This document shows, in pieces, positions 17,012-25,538 of a stretch of DNA of 37,079 nucleotides. Source of the stretch: Spartobacteria bacterium (lineage in GTDB: Bacteria; Verrucomicrobiota; Kiritimatiellia; RZYC01); assembly GCA_009930475.1 (NCBI GenBank), contig RZYC01000039.1, positions 1-37,079 on the forward strand, read 5' to 3'. Position 1 is the first letter of the stretch; each line of letters starts with the position of its first letter. A program made the position numbers and the translations under genes. The notes beneath the pieces were generated by a model that was not told the DNA's origin, made no database searches, and worked only from the letters and a program-made list of their open reading frames with translations.

Positions 17012-20000
17012 ATGATGAAAAATCGTTTTGTACGCTATTCAGTCATGTTGATGCTGGTGTCATGTTCTGTTTTTGCTGATTTACAACTCATTGGTGCTGA
17101 TGGCGATAACATCACTTGTGGAATGTATTTCACGTCGGTGGAGCAGGGGACTGAATTCGGTTCTGTCCGAGTGGGGTCGACGGGGTCTGTGCACCAGTTT
17201 ACCTTGAAAAATACGGGCACCAATGCCGTATCGATTTACTCCATTACGAATATATCTGCTTTGCAGAGCGGCATCTTCTGCCTGTTGACCAATACACAGC
17301 CGACCTCACTGGCCGCCAGTTCGTCCACGAATCTGTACGTAACCTTTCAGCCTGCGCAAACGGGCGCGTGCCGCTCTTCTTTCACGATTTACAGCGATGA
17401 TTCCGTGGGACACGGAACCTATTTTGTTTCATTGACGGGCGTCGGGATGGAATCGGACATGCGGATTCTGGGCGCGGACGGGGAGTGGATTCCTTCAGGA
17501 ACAACCAGTGCATCAACCGAATCGGGCACGGATTTCGGCTGGGCGGAGTCCATTGTGGGGCAGCGGACATCGACGTTTACGATCACCAATGCCGGCGCTG
17601 CATCACTGTATATCACCAATATCATGATATCCGGTTCAGACAGCAACGCCTTTACCGTGAGCCGCTCCTCCTATGGCATCGCATCCAATGGCGCAGGGTC
17701 TATTTCCGTCACATTCGATCCGCCCAGGGCCGGGGTTTATTCCGCCATGTTAGAATGCTTCAATAACAGCTCTCTGCATCCGCGTTATACCATCCCGCTT
17801 GCGGGACGTGGATTTTCCGATCTGCTGCAGGTAGCTGACAGCGATGGCGATATCATCAAAGATGGAAATATGACCCCGGCCGCTGCACTGAATACATCCT
17901 TTATTTCGCTGGATGAAACGACGCGCTCCGAATCACATACCTTTACAATAAAGAACAACGGCGAGCAGGTTATTCATTTTTCCGAGGCATTTCTCTCCGG
18001 GGACGATGTGTCCAATTTTGAATTAAGTGATATTTCGCCGCAGATGATTCTGCCCGGTGGCGAATGCGTGTTTGATATCACGTATCGACCGATGGAGTGG
18101 GGATTGAGCGAAGCCACAGTATCGCTGCACATGGTTGAGAGGGCGGCGGATTACGTTTTTGCGATCAGTGGTCGTCTGGATCCGGTGATGTCGGTTTTGG
18201 GCACCAACGGGGTCGCTATTGCCAGCAAAACAACGACGGTATCAGCGAAAACAGGCACACAGTTCGGAACATGCACCAATACGCCAGCGTATCGAACATT
18301 TGTTATTACCAACAGCGGACCGGGAACGCTTGTATTTTCCAATGATCCCCCGGTTGCCATTTATGGTGATCATGTCGAATCCTTTGTGCTGATGTCGCAA
18401 CCTCCTGCCTCGCTGGATGCTGGTGGTGCGGCGTCTTTCACGGTTCAATATCGTCCTGTTGCCTCGGGAACCCATACGGCTGCCGTAGAAGTGGTCTATA
18501 ACGCGGCGGAAACAGCATTATCAGCATATTGTTTTGCCATCGAAGGAACGACAGCACAGAGTAATGCCTACACCGCCGCTATCGCCTTTCCCGGTATGTT
18601 GAATGGGCGGGTCAGCTGGGTGGATTACAATAATGATGGCTGGCTGGATGCCTTTGTCTGCGGCAAAGCTTCGACGGCACGTGATGCGGCACTATATCGT
18701 AATGACGGCGCGGGTGGCTTTACGGATTGCGGTTTTGTTTTTCCCGGATCAGAACTGGGACGGGTGGACTGGATTGATATGGATCGCGATGGCGACATGG
18801 ATTTGGCATACGGGGGGTATTGGACGGACGGCAGCACCGATACGCGGGTGTTTCGTAACGATGGCGATGCCGGGTTTACTGTCGTGGCCTCTGATCTGAT
18901 TCCCTGTGTGAACGGCATCCTCAACTGGGGTGATTACGATGGCGATGGATTGCCTGATTTGCTGGTGGGCGGGATTAACATCACAAATATCGAAACCACA
19001 CTGTATCATAACGAGGGGAATAATGTTTTTGAGCCATCGGATCAGACCATCAAAGCGGTTCGCGATGGAGCGGCCGCCTGGGGCGACTACAATAACGACG
19101 GCTGGCTGGATCTGGCCATAAGCGGCGATTCCGGCGGCGGGAAAATCACGAAGGTATATGAAAATAATCAGGGGGAGCTGGAAGAAATTGGCGTCAGTCT
19201 TGCGGGTATATCGCACGGGTGTCTGCAGTGGGCCGATTTGGACAGCGACGGCGATTTAGATCTGATGTTTGCAGGATATGGCGACGGAAACTATTTCACC
19301 AAATGGTATCGTTACAATGGCGGGATTTATCCGTTTGCTGAAGTGAGTGGTCACGGCCTGCCCGGCATGTGGATGGGGGATTTTGAGCTGGGTGATATGG
19401 ATAATGATGGCGATTTAGATGTGGTGATCAGCGGGATTTCTGTAAACAGTCTGCGCCTGACAGATCTTTTTATAAATAACGGGAAGGGGACGACGTTCAC
19501 ACGGGAATATCTCGATCTGCCTGCCATGCGAGGCAGTTGTGTGGCCCTTGCCGATTACGACCGTGACGGAATACTGGATATACTGATGTGCGGTCAAACC
19601 ACCAATACGATGCTCACGAGGCTGTATAAGAATACCAGCTGGATCGTCAATACGGAACCGGATGCGCCGACGGGTCTGCAGTCCACATTATCCGATACCG
19701 GTCTTGGGTATGATTTTTCATGGGAACGCGGTGCGGATTTGCAGTCGGAATCCGATGGGCTGCTTTATGAATTTTACATGGGAACGGCGACCAATCTAAT
19801 TGAGCGGGTCGCTCCGCAGGCCGATGTATCACAGGGGTGGCGCCGTCTTGGCTGTTCCCGTGTCGGCCTGACCTGTGCAACGAATATGCATGTGCCCAGA
19901 CTGGAACCTGGAGTGACCTATGTCTGGGGTGTTCAATCGGTAGATGCGGCCGGTGCCGGCAGTGTTTTTCAGGTCGGCGGCGAATTGTCCCGCCCGGTTT

Positions 20001-20605
20001 TGCCTGACTTTGTTGTTTCTGACCTGCAAGTCCGGCAGGTGCCTTTTGCCGTAGATATAACGGTGGTCAATCAAGGAGCCGTTGGTGGCGAGGCGGGTCA
20101 TTTAGCATTGTGGCGGAACGCCGACGACGTTCCGGACTTCGGCGTCGACGGAGACGCCGGCTGGTCGCTGGGCTGGCTCGATGCGGGCGAGAGTGTTACG
20201 GTCAATTATCAGGGAAGCGATTGGCATTCTGACAGCTCGACCACCAATACCCTTCGGGCTCTGATAAACAACCGCGAAGAAGTCAATGAAGAATGCTATA
20301 CCAATAATGCCGCATCATACTCCTATACACTGAGTGCGACCGAACCTTTTGAGTTCACTGCATTTGCCCTGTCCAACTGCAATGTCTTGCGATGGACGCA
20401 GCCGGAATCATGCGGTTTACTCTCCAATCGTGTGATGGTTCGCTACACCACATCCGGCTATCCACAGTCTTCCAGTGACGGATTGTTACTCTACCTTGGA
20501 GAAGATTCTGATGTGACACATTCCGGGCTGGAACAGAATGTTTCGTACTACTATACCATCTGGGTCAGTAACAACGGTTCTGACTTTATTGCCCCGCCTG
20601 AATAG
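17012..20605 (+). CDS. Large secreted modular protein with ASH/choice-of-anchor-D, FG-GAP (VCBS) repeats, Fn3 and CARDB
   Basis: A 1197-aa exported protein. The N-terminus is either a signal peptidase I signal ending in SVFA (about residue 23) or a lipoprotein signal, because LVSC at about 16-19 fits a lipobox. Four ASH-like modules of about 120 residues each start with a G-x-D/N-G motif plus GTxFG or similar (to about residue 510). About seven FG-GAP/VCBS repeats follow, with calcium-binding-type cores such as DYNNDGWLDLAISG, DLDSDGDLDLMFAG and DMDNDGDLDVVISG (about 520-885). An Fn3-like region, a CARDB domain (about 1000-1110) and a second Fn3-like piece finish it. It ends at FIAPPE without a PEP-CTERM, Por or similar sorting tail. 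It is probably a surface or adhesive protein of unknown ligand. It stands alone, with an AGGGAC ribosome binding site. Confidence 0.82.
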   Translation: MMKNRFVRYSVMLMLVSCSVFADLQLIGADGDNITCGMYFTSVEQGTEFGSVRVGSTGSVHQFTLKNTGTNAVSIYSITNISALQSGIFCLLTNTQPTSLAASSSTNLYVTFQPAQTGACRSSFTIYSDDSVGHGTYFVSLTGVGMESDMRILGADGEWIPSGTTSASTESGTDFGWAESIVGQRTSTFTITNAGAASLYITNIMISGSDSNAFTVSRSSYGIASNGAGSISVTFDPPRAGVYSAMLECFNNSSLHPRYTIPLAGRGFSDLLQVADSDGDIIKDGNMTPAAALNTSFISLDETTRSESHTFTIKNNGEQVIHFSEAFLSGDDVSNFELSDISPQMILPGGECVFDITYRPMEWGLSEATVSLHMVERAADYVFAISGRLDPVMSVLGTNGVAIASKTTTVSAKTGTQFGTCTNTPAYRTFVITNSGPGTLVFSNDPPVAIYGDHVESFVLMSQPPASLDAGGAASFTVQYRPVASGTHTAAVEVVYNAAETALSAYCFAIEGTTAQSNAYTAAIAFPGMLNGRVSWVDYNNDGWLDAFVCGKASTARDAALYRNDGAGGFTDCGFVFPGSELGRVDWIDMDRDGDMDLAYGGYWTDGSTDTRVFRNDGDAGFTVVASDLIPCVNGILNWGDYDGDGLPDLLVGGINITNIETTLYHNEGNNVFEPSDQTIKAVRDGAAAWGDYNNDGWLDLAISGDSGGGKITKVYENNQGELEEIGVSLAGISHGCLQWADLDSDGDLDLMFAGYGDGNYFTKWYRYNGGIYPFAEVSGHGLPGMWMGDFELGDMDNDGDLDVVISGISVNSLRLTDLFINNGKGTTFTREYLDLPAMRGSCVALADYDRDGILDILMCGQTTNTMLTRLYKNTSWIVNTEPDAPTGLQSTLSDTGLGYDFSWERGADLQSESDGLLYEFYMGTATNLIERVAPQADVSQGWRRLGCSRVGLTCATNMHVPRLEPGVTYVWGVQSVDAAGAGSVFQVGGELSRPVLPDFVVSDLQVRQVPFAVDITVVNQGAVGGEAGHLALWRNADDVPDFGVDGDAGWSLGWLDAGESVTVNYQGSDWHSDSSTTNTLRALINNREEVNEECYTNNAASYSYTLSATEPFEFTAFALSNCNVLRWTQPESCGLLSNRVMVRYTTSGYPQSSSDGLLLYLGEDSDVTHSGLEQNVSYYYTIWVSNNGSDFIAPPE

Positions 20606-20939
20606 GCTGTTTGGGAAAAGTTCCAATGTTTAATCCTAGAACAGGAAGTTAGACCGTAGGTATTTAGGCTGTAGGTTGGAAACCAACAGGATGAAATCAA
20701 CGGGCTTGCAACCATATGGTTGCAAGCTTTGCGTCGACAATATGCAGACTGTAGCCTTCAGCCTGATCGGCGATACAGCTAGTTTTCGAACTATTTGGTT
20801 TGACTGAATCAACGTTTCGCATGAGAATTTCCTCACGGTGGATTTTATTTCACCGCTCATTTTCAGGGTAAAAAGAGATGCACCATTTATTGAGTTATCA
20901 TTGGGCAGGATGCTGTCCATAACGCGTAGGAGTTTTAAC
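20606..20939. other. 334-base intergenic region with palindromes upstream of cas6
   Basis: No gene is supported. It holds a degenerate half copy of the TTCCAATG palindrome (20621-20628). A GTAG (20671-20674) is followed at once by a small hairpin, GTTGG-AAA-CCAAC (20675-20687). A perfect 24-bp palindrome centred on CATATG lies at 20704-20727, with only TTT after it. The related words GGCTGTAG and CTGTAGCC lie on either side, in opposite orientation. GTAG plus a hairpin is the layout of REP elements. The cas6 promoter must lie in the last part of this region, but no clear sigma-70 pair was found. Confidence 0.55.
20704..20727. repeat. Perfect 24-bp palindrome upstream of cas6
   Basis: The half site GCTTGCAACCAT is followed directly by its exact reverse complement. 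Flanking bases allow further G-U pairs in RNA, giving a long hairpin, but only three T follow, so it is a poor terminator. It could be a dyad operator, part of a REP-like element, or the end of the large secreted-protein transcript. Confidence 0.7.
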
Positions 20940-21761
20940 ATGCAGGCGGTTATTCAATTATTAGCGGAAAGCCCAGTTCACTTGGGTTTCAACTATTTCG
21001 ACAAACTATCGGCAGCGATCTATTCCGCGGTCAATCAGGCCGACACAGCATTTGCATCCGCTCTGCACGACGGACTGGATCACAGAAACAAAATCAAACT
21101 CTTTGGATTCTCTCCGCTCCATTCAACCAAAACGCAACTCGTAAGAAACAGTGCCAAAAACAAATTCGACGGCGAATTGATATTCAAAGGCCAAACATCG
21201 TTCCATATCTGCTCCCCATGGCCGGAATTGCTCAACCGCATCGCAGAAGGACTGCTCACCGCCGGCGAAGTGCGTATTGGATCTCAACTATTCCGCATTC
21301 TACAGGCCAACCTGCTTCCGCCACCGCAGTTCGCCGACACCATGACGTGGCATCCGCTGAAAACATCATCTATCCTAACCACATGGACCCCGCGCGACAC
21401 CGGCAAAAAACGCTGCGTGCTGCCCGACGCCCCCTTCGATGGACAGACCTGCGAAAACCTTCTGCAATATAACCTCCTGCACAAATGGCAGCGACTCAAA
21501 GAAATCCGTCCCGACCTCATCGAAGCATGGAATCCTCCCGCAACCCCCATAACCATCGATTCCATCCACGTCCAGCGCCTACCCCTCCACACAACAGCCC
21601 CCTTCAAACCAAAATTCCACATCGTCAAAAGCCATCCCGTCAAAAGCTGGATCGCCCCCATCCAGCTCACCGCCCCACATCCCATCCAGCGCATCGCCTG
21701 GTCCTGCGGCCTCGGTGAAATGAATTCCATGGGATTCGGGGTTGTGGAGGCAACGTCATGA
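20940..21761 (+). CDS. cas6: CRISPR-associated endoribonuclease Cas6
   Basis: Processes the long array transcript by cutting within each repeat to give crRNAs that carry an 8-nt repeat-derived 5' tag. From the ATG at 20940 it is 273 aa. The N-terminal ferredoxin-like half has the family pattern VHLGFNYFDKLSAAIYSAV (about 13-31). The C-terminus has the Cas6 glycine-rich loop GLGEMNSMGFG at 257-267. His43 and His48 are candidate catalytic residues; I cannot choose between them. The frame is open from 20838, but TAGGAG seven bases before 20940 fixes the start. It is first in the cas operon and overlaps cas8 by ATGA. Its presence argues against subtype I-C, which uses Cas5 instead. Confidence 0.9.
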   Translation: MQAVIQLLAESPVHLGFNYFDKLSAAIYSAVNQADTAFASALHDGLDHRNKIKLFGFSPLHSTKTQLVRNSAKNKFDGELIFKGQTSFHICSPWPELLNRIAEGLLTAGEVRIGSQLFRILQANLLPPPQFADTMTWHPLKTSSILTTWTPRDTGKKRCVLPDAPFDGQTCENLLQYNLLHKWQRLKEIRPDLIEAWNPPATPITIDSIHVQRLPLHTTAPFKPKFHIVKSHPVKSWIAPIQLTAPHPIQRIAWSCGLGEMNSMGFGVVEATS

Positions 21762-23803
21762 TTATCAGTTACCTTGATCAAATGGCCAAAGATGGTGGTT
21801 GGGAGAAAACCGGAAGTAACGTAGATGTTTCGCTCTTCGAATTTGACGGATTCAAACGTAATGATGACGGCTATATTAAAGCCATATTGTGGCGACCCGC
21901 CGGTGAAATCCGAGTTCCGCGGGCATGGATTCCGTATAATGATTCATCGGATGGCGCAAAAGTGATGATCAGTAGCTGGCAAAAAATGTATTGCAAGGTC
22001 GAACCACTGAGCGGCAACAACAACGGAATACTTGGGGGTGACAGCCTTTTCAAAGACGGCAGTACGACATTTGGAGGCATGGCAAAAGCCGCTGCTTATC
22101 TTATGTTCTCGAAAGGGTTTATTGAATGGGTCGCTTCGATAAACAGCACGCATGCTGATGAACTGATAAATCTTTCGTTAGATTTTGATCGACTATGTGA
22201 AGGGCACACGAAAAAGCTGCCAACGGCATGGACGAAATCATTGAGCAAAGATCTTCCTCACCCTATGATGCTGCCAGTGGTTGCTCGCCTTTCACCCGAT
22301 GAGGCGATTATACTTGGGATGGATGTTCCCGATAATGAACAAGCTGGCGTTAGCGGTGTATGCCTCAAGTATTCGACGGAACTTACACGGATGATGCGGA
22401 AACCTCAGGCAGGCGGAACCCTTGAAATTATTACGGATGAGCTGCATTCGGGAAGTGGGATGGGACGTAATATTCTGGGGAAAACGGTGAAAATAAAAGA
22501 TGACTTACCATCAGATGAGTTTATCCGACTGTTAGGGCCTGTATATAATGAGCCACGCTCCGCTATTCTGGACGCATGGAGCAAAAGAATCAGTTATCCT
22601 GTCAAAATAGCCCCCATGCCGGACAGTTCAGAACTTCTCTTTTTCCCAACACCCTCTGCCCCCTACGCATCTATCCGAAAAGTTGTTGATGCGGAAATCA
22701 TTAAGATGAAGATGTTTGTTGCAAAAAAGAACGAATCTGAATGGGCACTGACGGACACAGATGAACAATTAACCCTCATTCCCGGAGCGATGCTGCCCGT
22801 ACCCCGAAAAGCATCCGTCATGTTAACGGCCGTCGAAAAAGGGCAAAAAAGCAAGCGTGTATTGGTTGAGCACTTCCCTGTACTCCCATTGCAATACTGG
22901 CAGCTGGTGGAAGAAGAATTTCGCAAGCAGCACCTTTACTCGCAAATCACTAACTATACACGTGCGGCACGAGCCGGGCGGGAAGAAAAAGGACGAAAAG
23001 ATCCCGCAAGTGTGTATGGGTTATGGACCGATGTTTTCACGAAAACACTGGGACGCCAGTTTATCTCCGCATTGCCTTTCTGGAAAAACTTTCAGCGTTA
23101 TGCCGCGTCTTTTTCGGCGGACGACCTTATTGGAACAGGGCAGGACAGAAAACGAAAAGCCATGAATTATCTGGCACTGCTACGTTCATTGCGGCGATTG
23201 CAACACCTGATCGGTACCGCTCGTTCCGCTGAGGTTGTGGATAAAATGAAGTTTTACAGTGAACTGACAACAATCGAAACTGAATCCATCATAAAATATG
23301 GAGTGATAGATCCAATGAATACCGAAACACCTCCCAAAGCCGAACTATACATCGGCGATTCATATCAGCTGCTTCAAAGCTGGCAACAGCACAAAATCGA
23401 TGAATTTGTACGTCGTGCCTGGCAGGGGACACCATCCGAACAGTTCGGCACATTCGTGCGAGGCGCATTGGTTGGGATGCTTCTTCAGGAAATGGATTAC
23501 TCGCTGAAAAAGGAAGGTCGCAGTTTTATGCCCACGCTAGGACGGCATCCGGTGACGCTGCGCGGCGAAGCACTGCTCAAGCCCTTTACAAAGGGAACCG
23601 GCCTTCTTCAAAATATTAACAAATCAAACCGATTTAATATGAGAATGTTGCCGTTTATACACAGCGTAATCAAAGAATCCAGAACAGATGCTTTTAACAA
23701 TGGATTAATCATGGGGCTAGCGTTTATTCCCGAAAAAACAACAAAAGAAACGGAAAATCAGAACTCAACTTCACAGGTAGAAACCACAAAGGAGATATCA
23801 TGA
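21758..23803 (+). CDS. cas8b: Type I CRISPR Cascade large subunit, divergent Cas8 (Cas8b-like)
   Basis: Predicted large subunit that recognises the PAM and helps load target DNA in Cascade. The 681-aa protein was recognised mainly by position, between cas6 and cas7. Its size is typical of Cas8, and it starts with MIISYLDQMAKDGG, faintly like the N-termini of Cas8/Csd1 proteins. I saw no zinc finger. The C-terminal part (about 520-660) is helical and basic and resembles a fused small-subunit region; an in-frame internal start there could make Cas11. It overlaps cas6 and cas7 by four bases each (ATGA). Family Cas8 is likely; the exact Cas8b subgroup is not determined. Confidence 0.75.
   Translation: MIISYLDQMAKDGGWEKTGSNVDVSLFEFDGFKRNDDGYIKAILWRPAGEIRVPRAWIPYNDSSDGAKVMISSWQKMYCKVEPLSGNNNGILGGDSLFKDGSTTFGGMAKAAAYLMFSKGFIEWVASINSTHADELINLSLDFDRLCEGHTKKLPTAWTKSLSKDLPHPMMLPVVARLSPDEAIILGMDVPDNEQAGVSGVCLKYSTELTRMMRKPQAGGTLEIITDELHSGSGMGRNILGKTVKIKDDLPSDEFIRLLGPVYNEPRSAILDAWSKRISYPVKIAPMPDSSELLFFPTPSAPYASIRKVVDAEIIKMKMFVAKKNESEWALTDTDEQLTLIPGAMLPVPRKASVMLTAVEKGQKSKRVLVEHFPVLPLQYWQLVEEEFRKQHLYSQITNYTRAARAGREEKGRKDPASVYGLWTDVFTKTLGRQFISALPFWKNFQRYAASFSADDLIGTGQDRKRKAMNYLALLRSLRRLQHLIGTARSAEVVDKMKFYSELTTIETESIIKYGVIDPMNTETPPKAELYIGDSYQLLQSWQQHKIDEFVRRAWQGTPSEQFGTFVRGALVGMLLQEMDYSLKKEGRSFMPTLGRHPVTLRGEALLKPFTKGTGLLQNINKSNRFNMRMLPFIHSVIKESRTDAFNNGLIMGLAFIPEKTTKETENQNSTSQVETTKEIS
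23315..23803 (+). CDS. cas11: Putative internally translated Cas11 small subunit (within cas8)
   Basis: An ATG at 23315, in frame with cas8 (codon 520), is preceded by GGAG at 23300-23303, eleven bases upstream. It would give a 162-aa, mostly helical protein beginning MNTETPPKAELYIGDSYQLL and ending at the cas8 stop. Types I-B, I-C and I-D are known to make their small subunit Cas11 from such internal starts in cas8 or cas10d. No separate small-subunit gene exists in this operon, which supports the idea. The spacing is a little long and expression is unproven. Confidence 0.5.
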   Translation: MNTETPPKAELYIGDSYQLLQSWQQHKIDEFVRRAWQGTPSEQFGTFVRGALVGMLLQEMDYSLKKEGRSFMPTLGRHPVTLRGEALLKPFTKGTGLLQNINKSNRFNMRMLPFIHSVIKESRTDAFNNGLIMGLAFIPEKTTKETENQNSTSQVETTKEIS

Positions 23804-24768
23804 TAAAAATTGATGCAAAAAAGCTAGAACAGGCCAAAGGACCTTGTGCCTATATTCTTTTTGGATTTGAAGCACTACAGGCACGACCTAATCTTGACCC
23901 GTATACATCGACCTTACGCATGGACGACGAAACGGGTCAGGTTTACACGTCTGACGTGCATATCAAACACCATGTACGCCGCGGAATGAAGCAGTTTTCA
24001 CTTTCTGGCGAACATGAGGCTTTTGCGAAATATAAATCGGAAAACAGCGATGGCATTATTTTCTACGAAAAAGAGGACGAAGGCGGTAAAAGCCGATCAT
24101 TCGCCGAACGCATAACTGCTTTGCGGAAAGCTCACGAACTTGGCAAAGGCAACAAAGATGATGCACTGCGCTATTGTCTGGACACGCCGCTGTTCGGCTA
24201 TGTCCATGCGGTAAGTAAGGAGAATTTTAATGTAACCAATGCCGCAAACACGTTGTTTCGCCCCGTGACATTTCATGAATGTTCGATTCTTCAGCTGGGT
24301 CGCAATAATGCCTTTCCCGGAGAAGATAAGGAATCAGCCGGATCGGCTTCCATTGATTCACTGGAATACGGATTCTTCCTTGCACTGTGGGAGGTACATT
24401 TGAATGCACTGACGGTGAATGCAAGTGAACATGCCCTGGTTGACTGGAAGACCTATGGGGCAGCAGCATGGATTGATTTGCTGGTCAACGGACTTTGGCG
24501 AGCCTATACAGTAGATCGCTATCCATCGTTCACGCAGCGCTCGCAGTTTGCACAATTCCTCGTATCATGGACGCCGCCAACCGATAGTTTGAATTATACG
24601 GCACCTCAGGATTTATACTTACGGCTGGAAAACAAGCTAATCAAAAATCATGACTCCGCTATTTCATCATTAGGCAAAATCCTGCCGAACTATCTGAGTG
24701 AATGGAACTGCGACGAATCAACGGTATTGTGCTGGCAGGTAGCTGAAACCGCTAAGAAACTATTCTGA
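23800..24768 (+). CDS. cas7: CRISPR Cascade backbone protein Cas7 (Csd2/Csh2 family)
   Basis: Forms the helical backbone of Cascade along the crRNA. The 322-aa protein shows the Csd2/Csh2 N-terminal block in altered form: ARPNLDP at 28-34 stands where NPNGDP is usual. It is followed by LRMDDETGQVYTSDVHIKHHVRRGMK at 39-64, matching the family's R-x-D-x-E-T-G...T-D-V-x-x-K-x-x-x-R pattern. A perfect AAAGGAG lies eight bases before the ATG, and the gene overlaps the cas8 stop by four bases. The strong ribosome binding site suits a multi-copy subunit. Confidence 0.87.
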   Translation: MIKIDAKKLEQAKGPCAYILFGFEALQARPNLDPYTSTLRMDDETGQVYTSDVHIKHHVRRGMKQFSLSGEHEAFAKYKSENSDGIIFYEKEDEGGKSRSFAERITALRKAHELGKGNKDDALRYCLDTPLFGYVHAVSKENFNVTNAANTLFRPVTFHECSILQLGRNNAFPGEDKESAGSASIDSLEYGFFLALWEVHLNALTVNASEHALVDWKTYGAAAWIDLLVNGLWRAYTVDRYPSFTQRSQFAQFLVSWTPPTDSLNYTAPQDLYLRLENKLIKNHDSAISSLGKILPNYLSEWNCDESTVLCWQVAETAKKLF

Positions 24769-24782
24769 GCGGGAGCATCAAT

Positions 24783-25538
24783 ATGCATGTTGTAACATTT
24801 CAATTGTCCGGCGATCTGGCCTTATGGCGCAACTGCTATGAACCCGTAGGGTCTTATAGCGGTCTGGGCCCGGCTCCTTCGCATATTGCGGGACTGCTTG
24901 GTGCGGTTATGGGCTGGGCCAGTCCGCTCTCCTATGCTGCGCAGAAAGAGGCGACAAAACAAAAGCCAGATAACAAAAAAACGAAAAAGAAAGCGATCGG
25001 CCCGATTTGGGCGGTCGCGCCCTCTCTTCTTGATTGGCAAAAGGAGCAGGATGTTCATCTGGCGTGCGCATGGATTGGTGGAAACCCGCGTCGAACGGCA
25101 TGGAATATAAAAGGGTTTAAAGATGCCAATATGGAGACCTTGCGACTTCAACAACAAGTCATCGTTCGCCCTAGTTATATGATTGCTGTTGCATTGAAAG
25201 AGGACGAGGCCGCTGATGCACTGACGAGACGACTTCGATGCCCACTTTTTCCAGTCTTTCTCGGGGAATCGGCCTTTCGCGGAATTCTTATGAATGTGGA
25301 TCGGGCGGCTTTAGATCCGCGCAAAGCGCCCTATGGCTGGGCATACAGAACTGATAAACTTGGACTGGGAGAACAAATGCCTTTCACAAGGCATTACACG
25401 GAGCACAGCAGTCATAATCGTCGGATCGGTATCGATGGTTTCTGGGTCTATCCCACTCCGTTACATACACCGCCGCGACAAGGTGATATCCCATGGGTGC
25501 GCTGCTATGCCGAAGACGAAACGAATGTCGCACCATGA
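24783..25538 (+). CDS. cas5: CRISPR Cascade subunit Cas5
   Basis: Caps the crRNA 5' tag in Cascade. The 251-aa protein has the Cas5 N-terminal pattern: a beta strand (VVTFQLSGDLALWRN), then GSYSGLGPAPSHIAGLLGAVMGWASP at about 23-48. That matches the family's small-proline-serine-glycine loop before the first helix. A lysine-rich loop (about 59-75) interrupts the fold. It follows cas7 after 14 bases with GGGAG as ribosome binding site and overlaps cas3 by ATGA at 25535-25538. Confidence 0.87.
   Translation: MHVVTFQLSGDLALWRNCYEPVGSYSGLGPAPSHIAGLLGAVMGWASPLSYAAQKEATKQKPDNKKTKKKAIGPIWAVAPSLLDWQKEQDVHLACAWIGGNPRRTAWNIKGFKDANMETLRLQQQVIVRPSYMIAVALKEDEAADALTRRLRCPLFPVFLGESAFRGILMNVDRAALDPRKAPYGWAYRTDKLGLGEQMPFTRHYTEHSSHNRRIGIDGFWVYPTPLHTPPRQGDIPWVRCYAEDETNVAP

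Noticed and set aside
21758-23803. Type I-C assignment from the faint Csd1-like start of Cas8 and the Csd2-like Cas7
   Set aside because: A dedicated cas6 gene and the order cas6-cas8-cas7-cas5-cas3-cas4-cas1-cas2 fit type I-B; I-C lacks Cas6 and has a different order.
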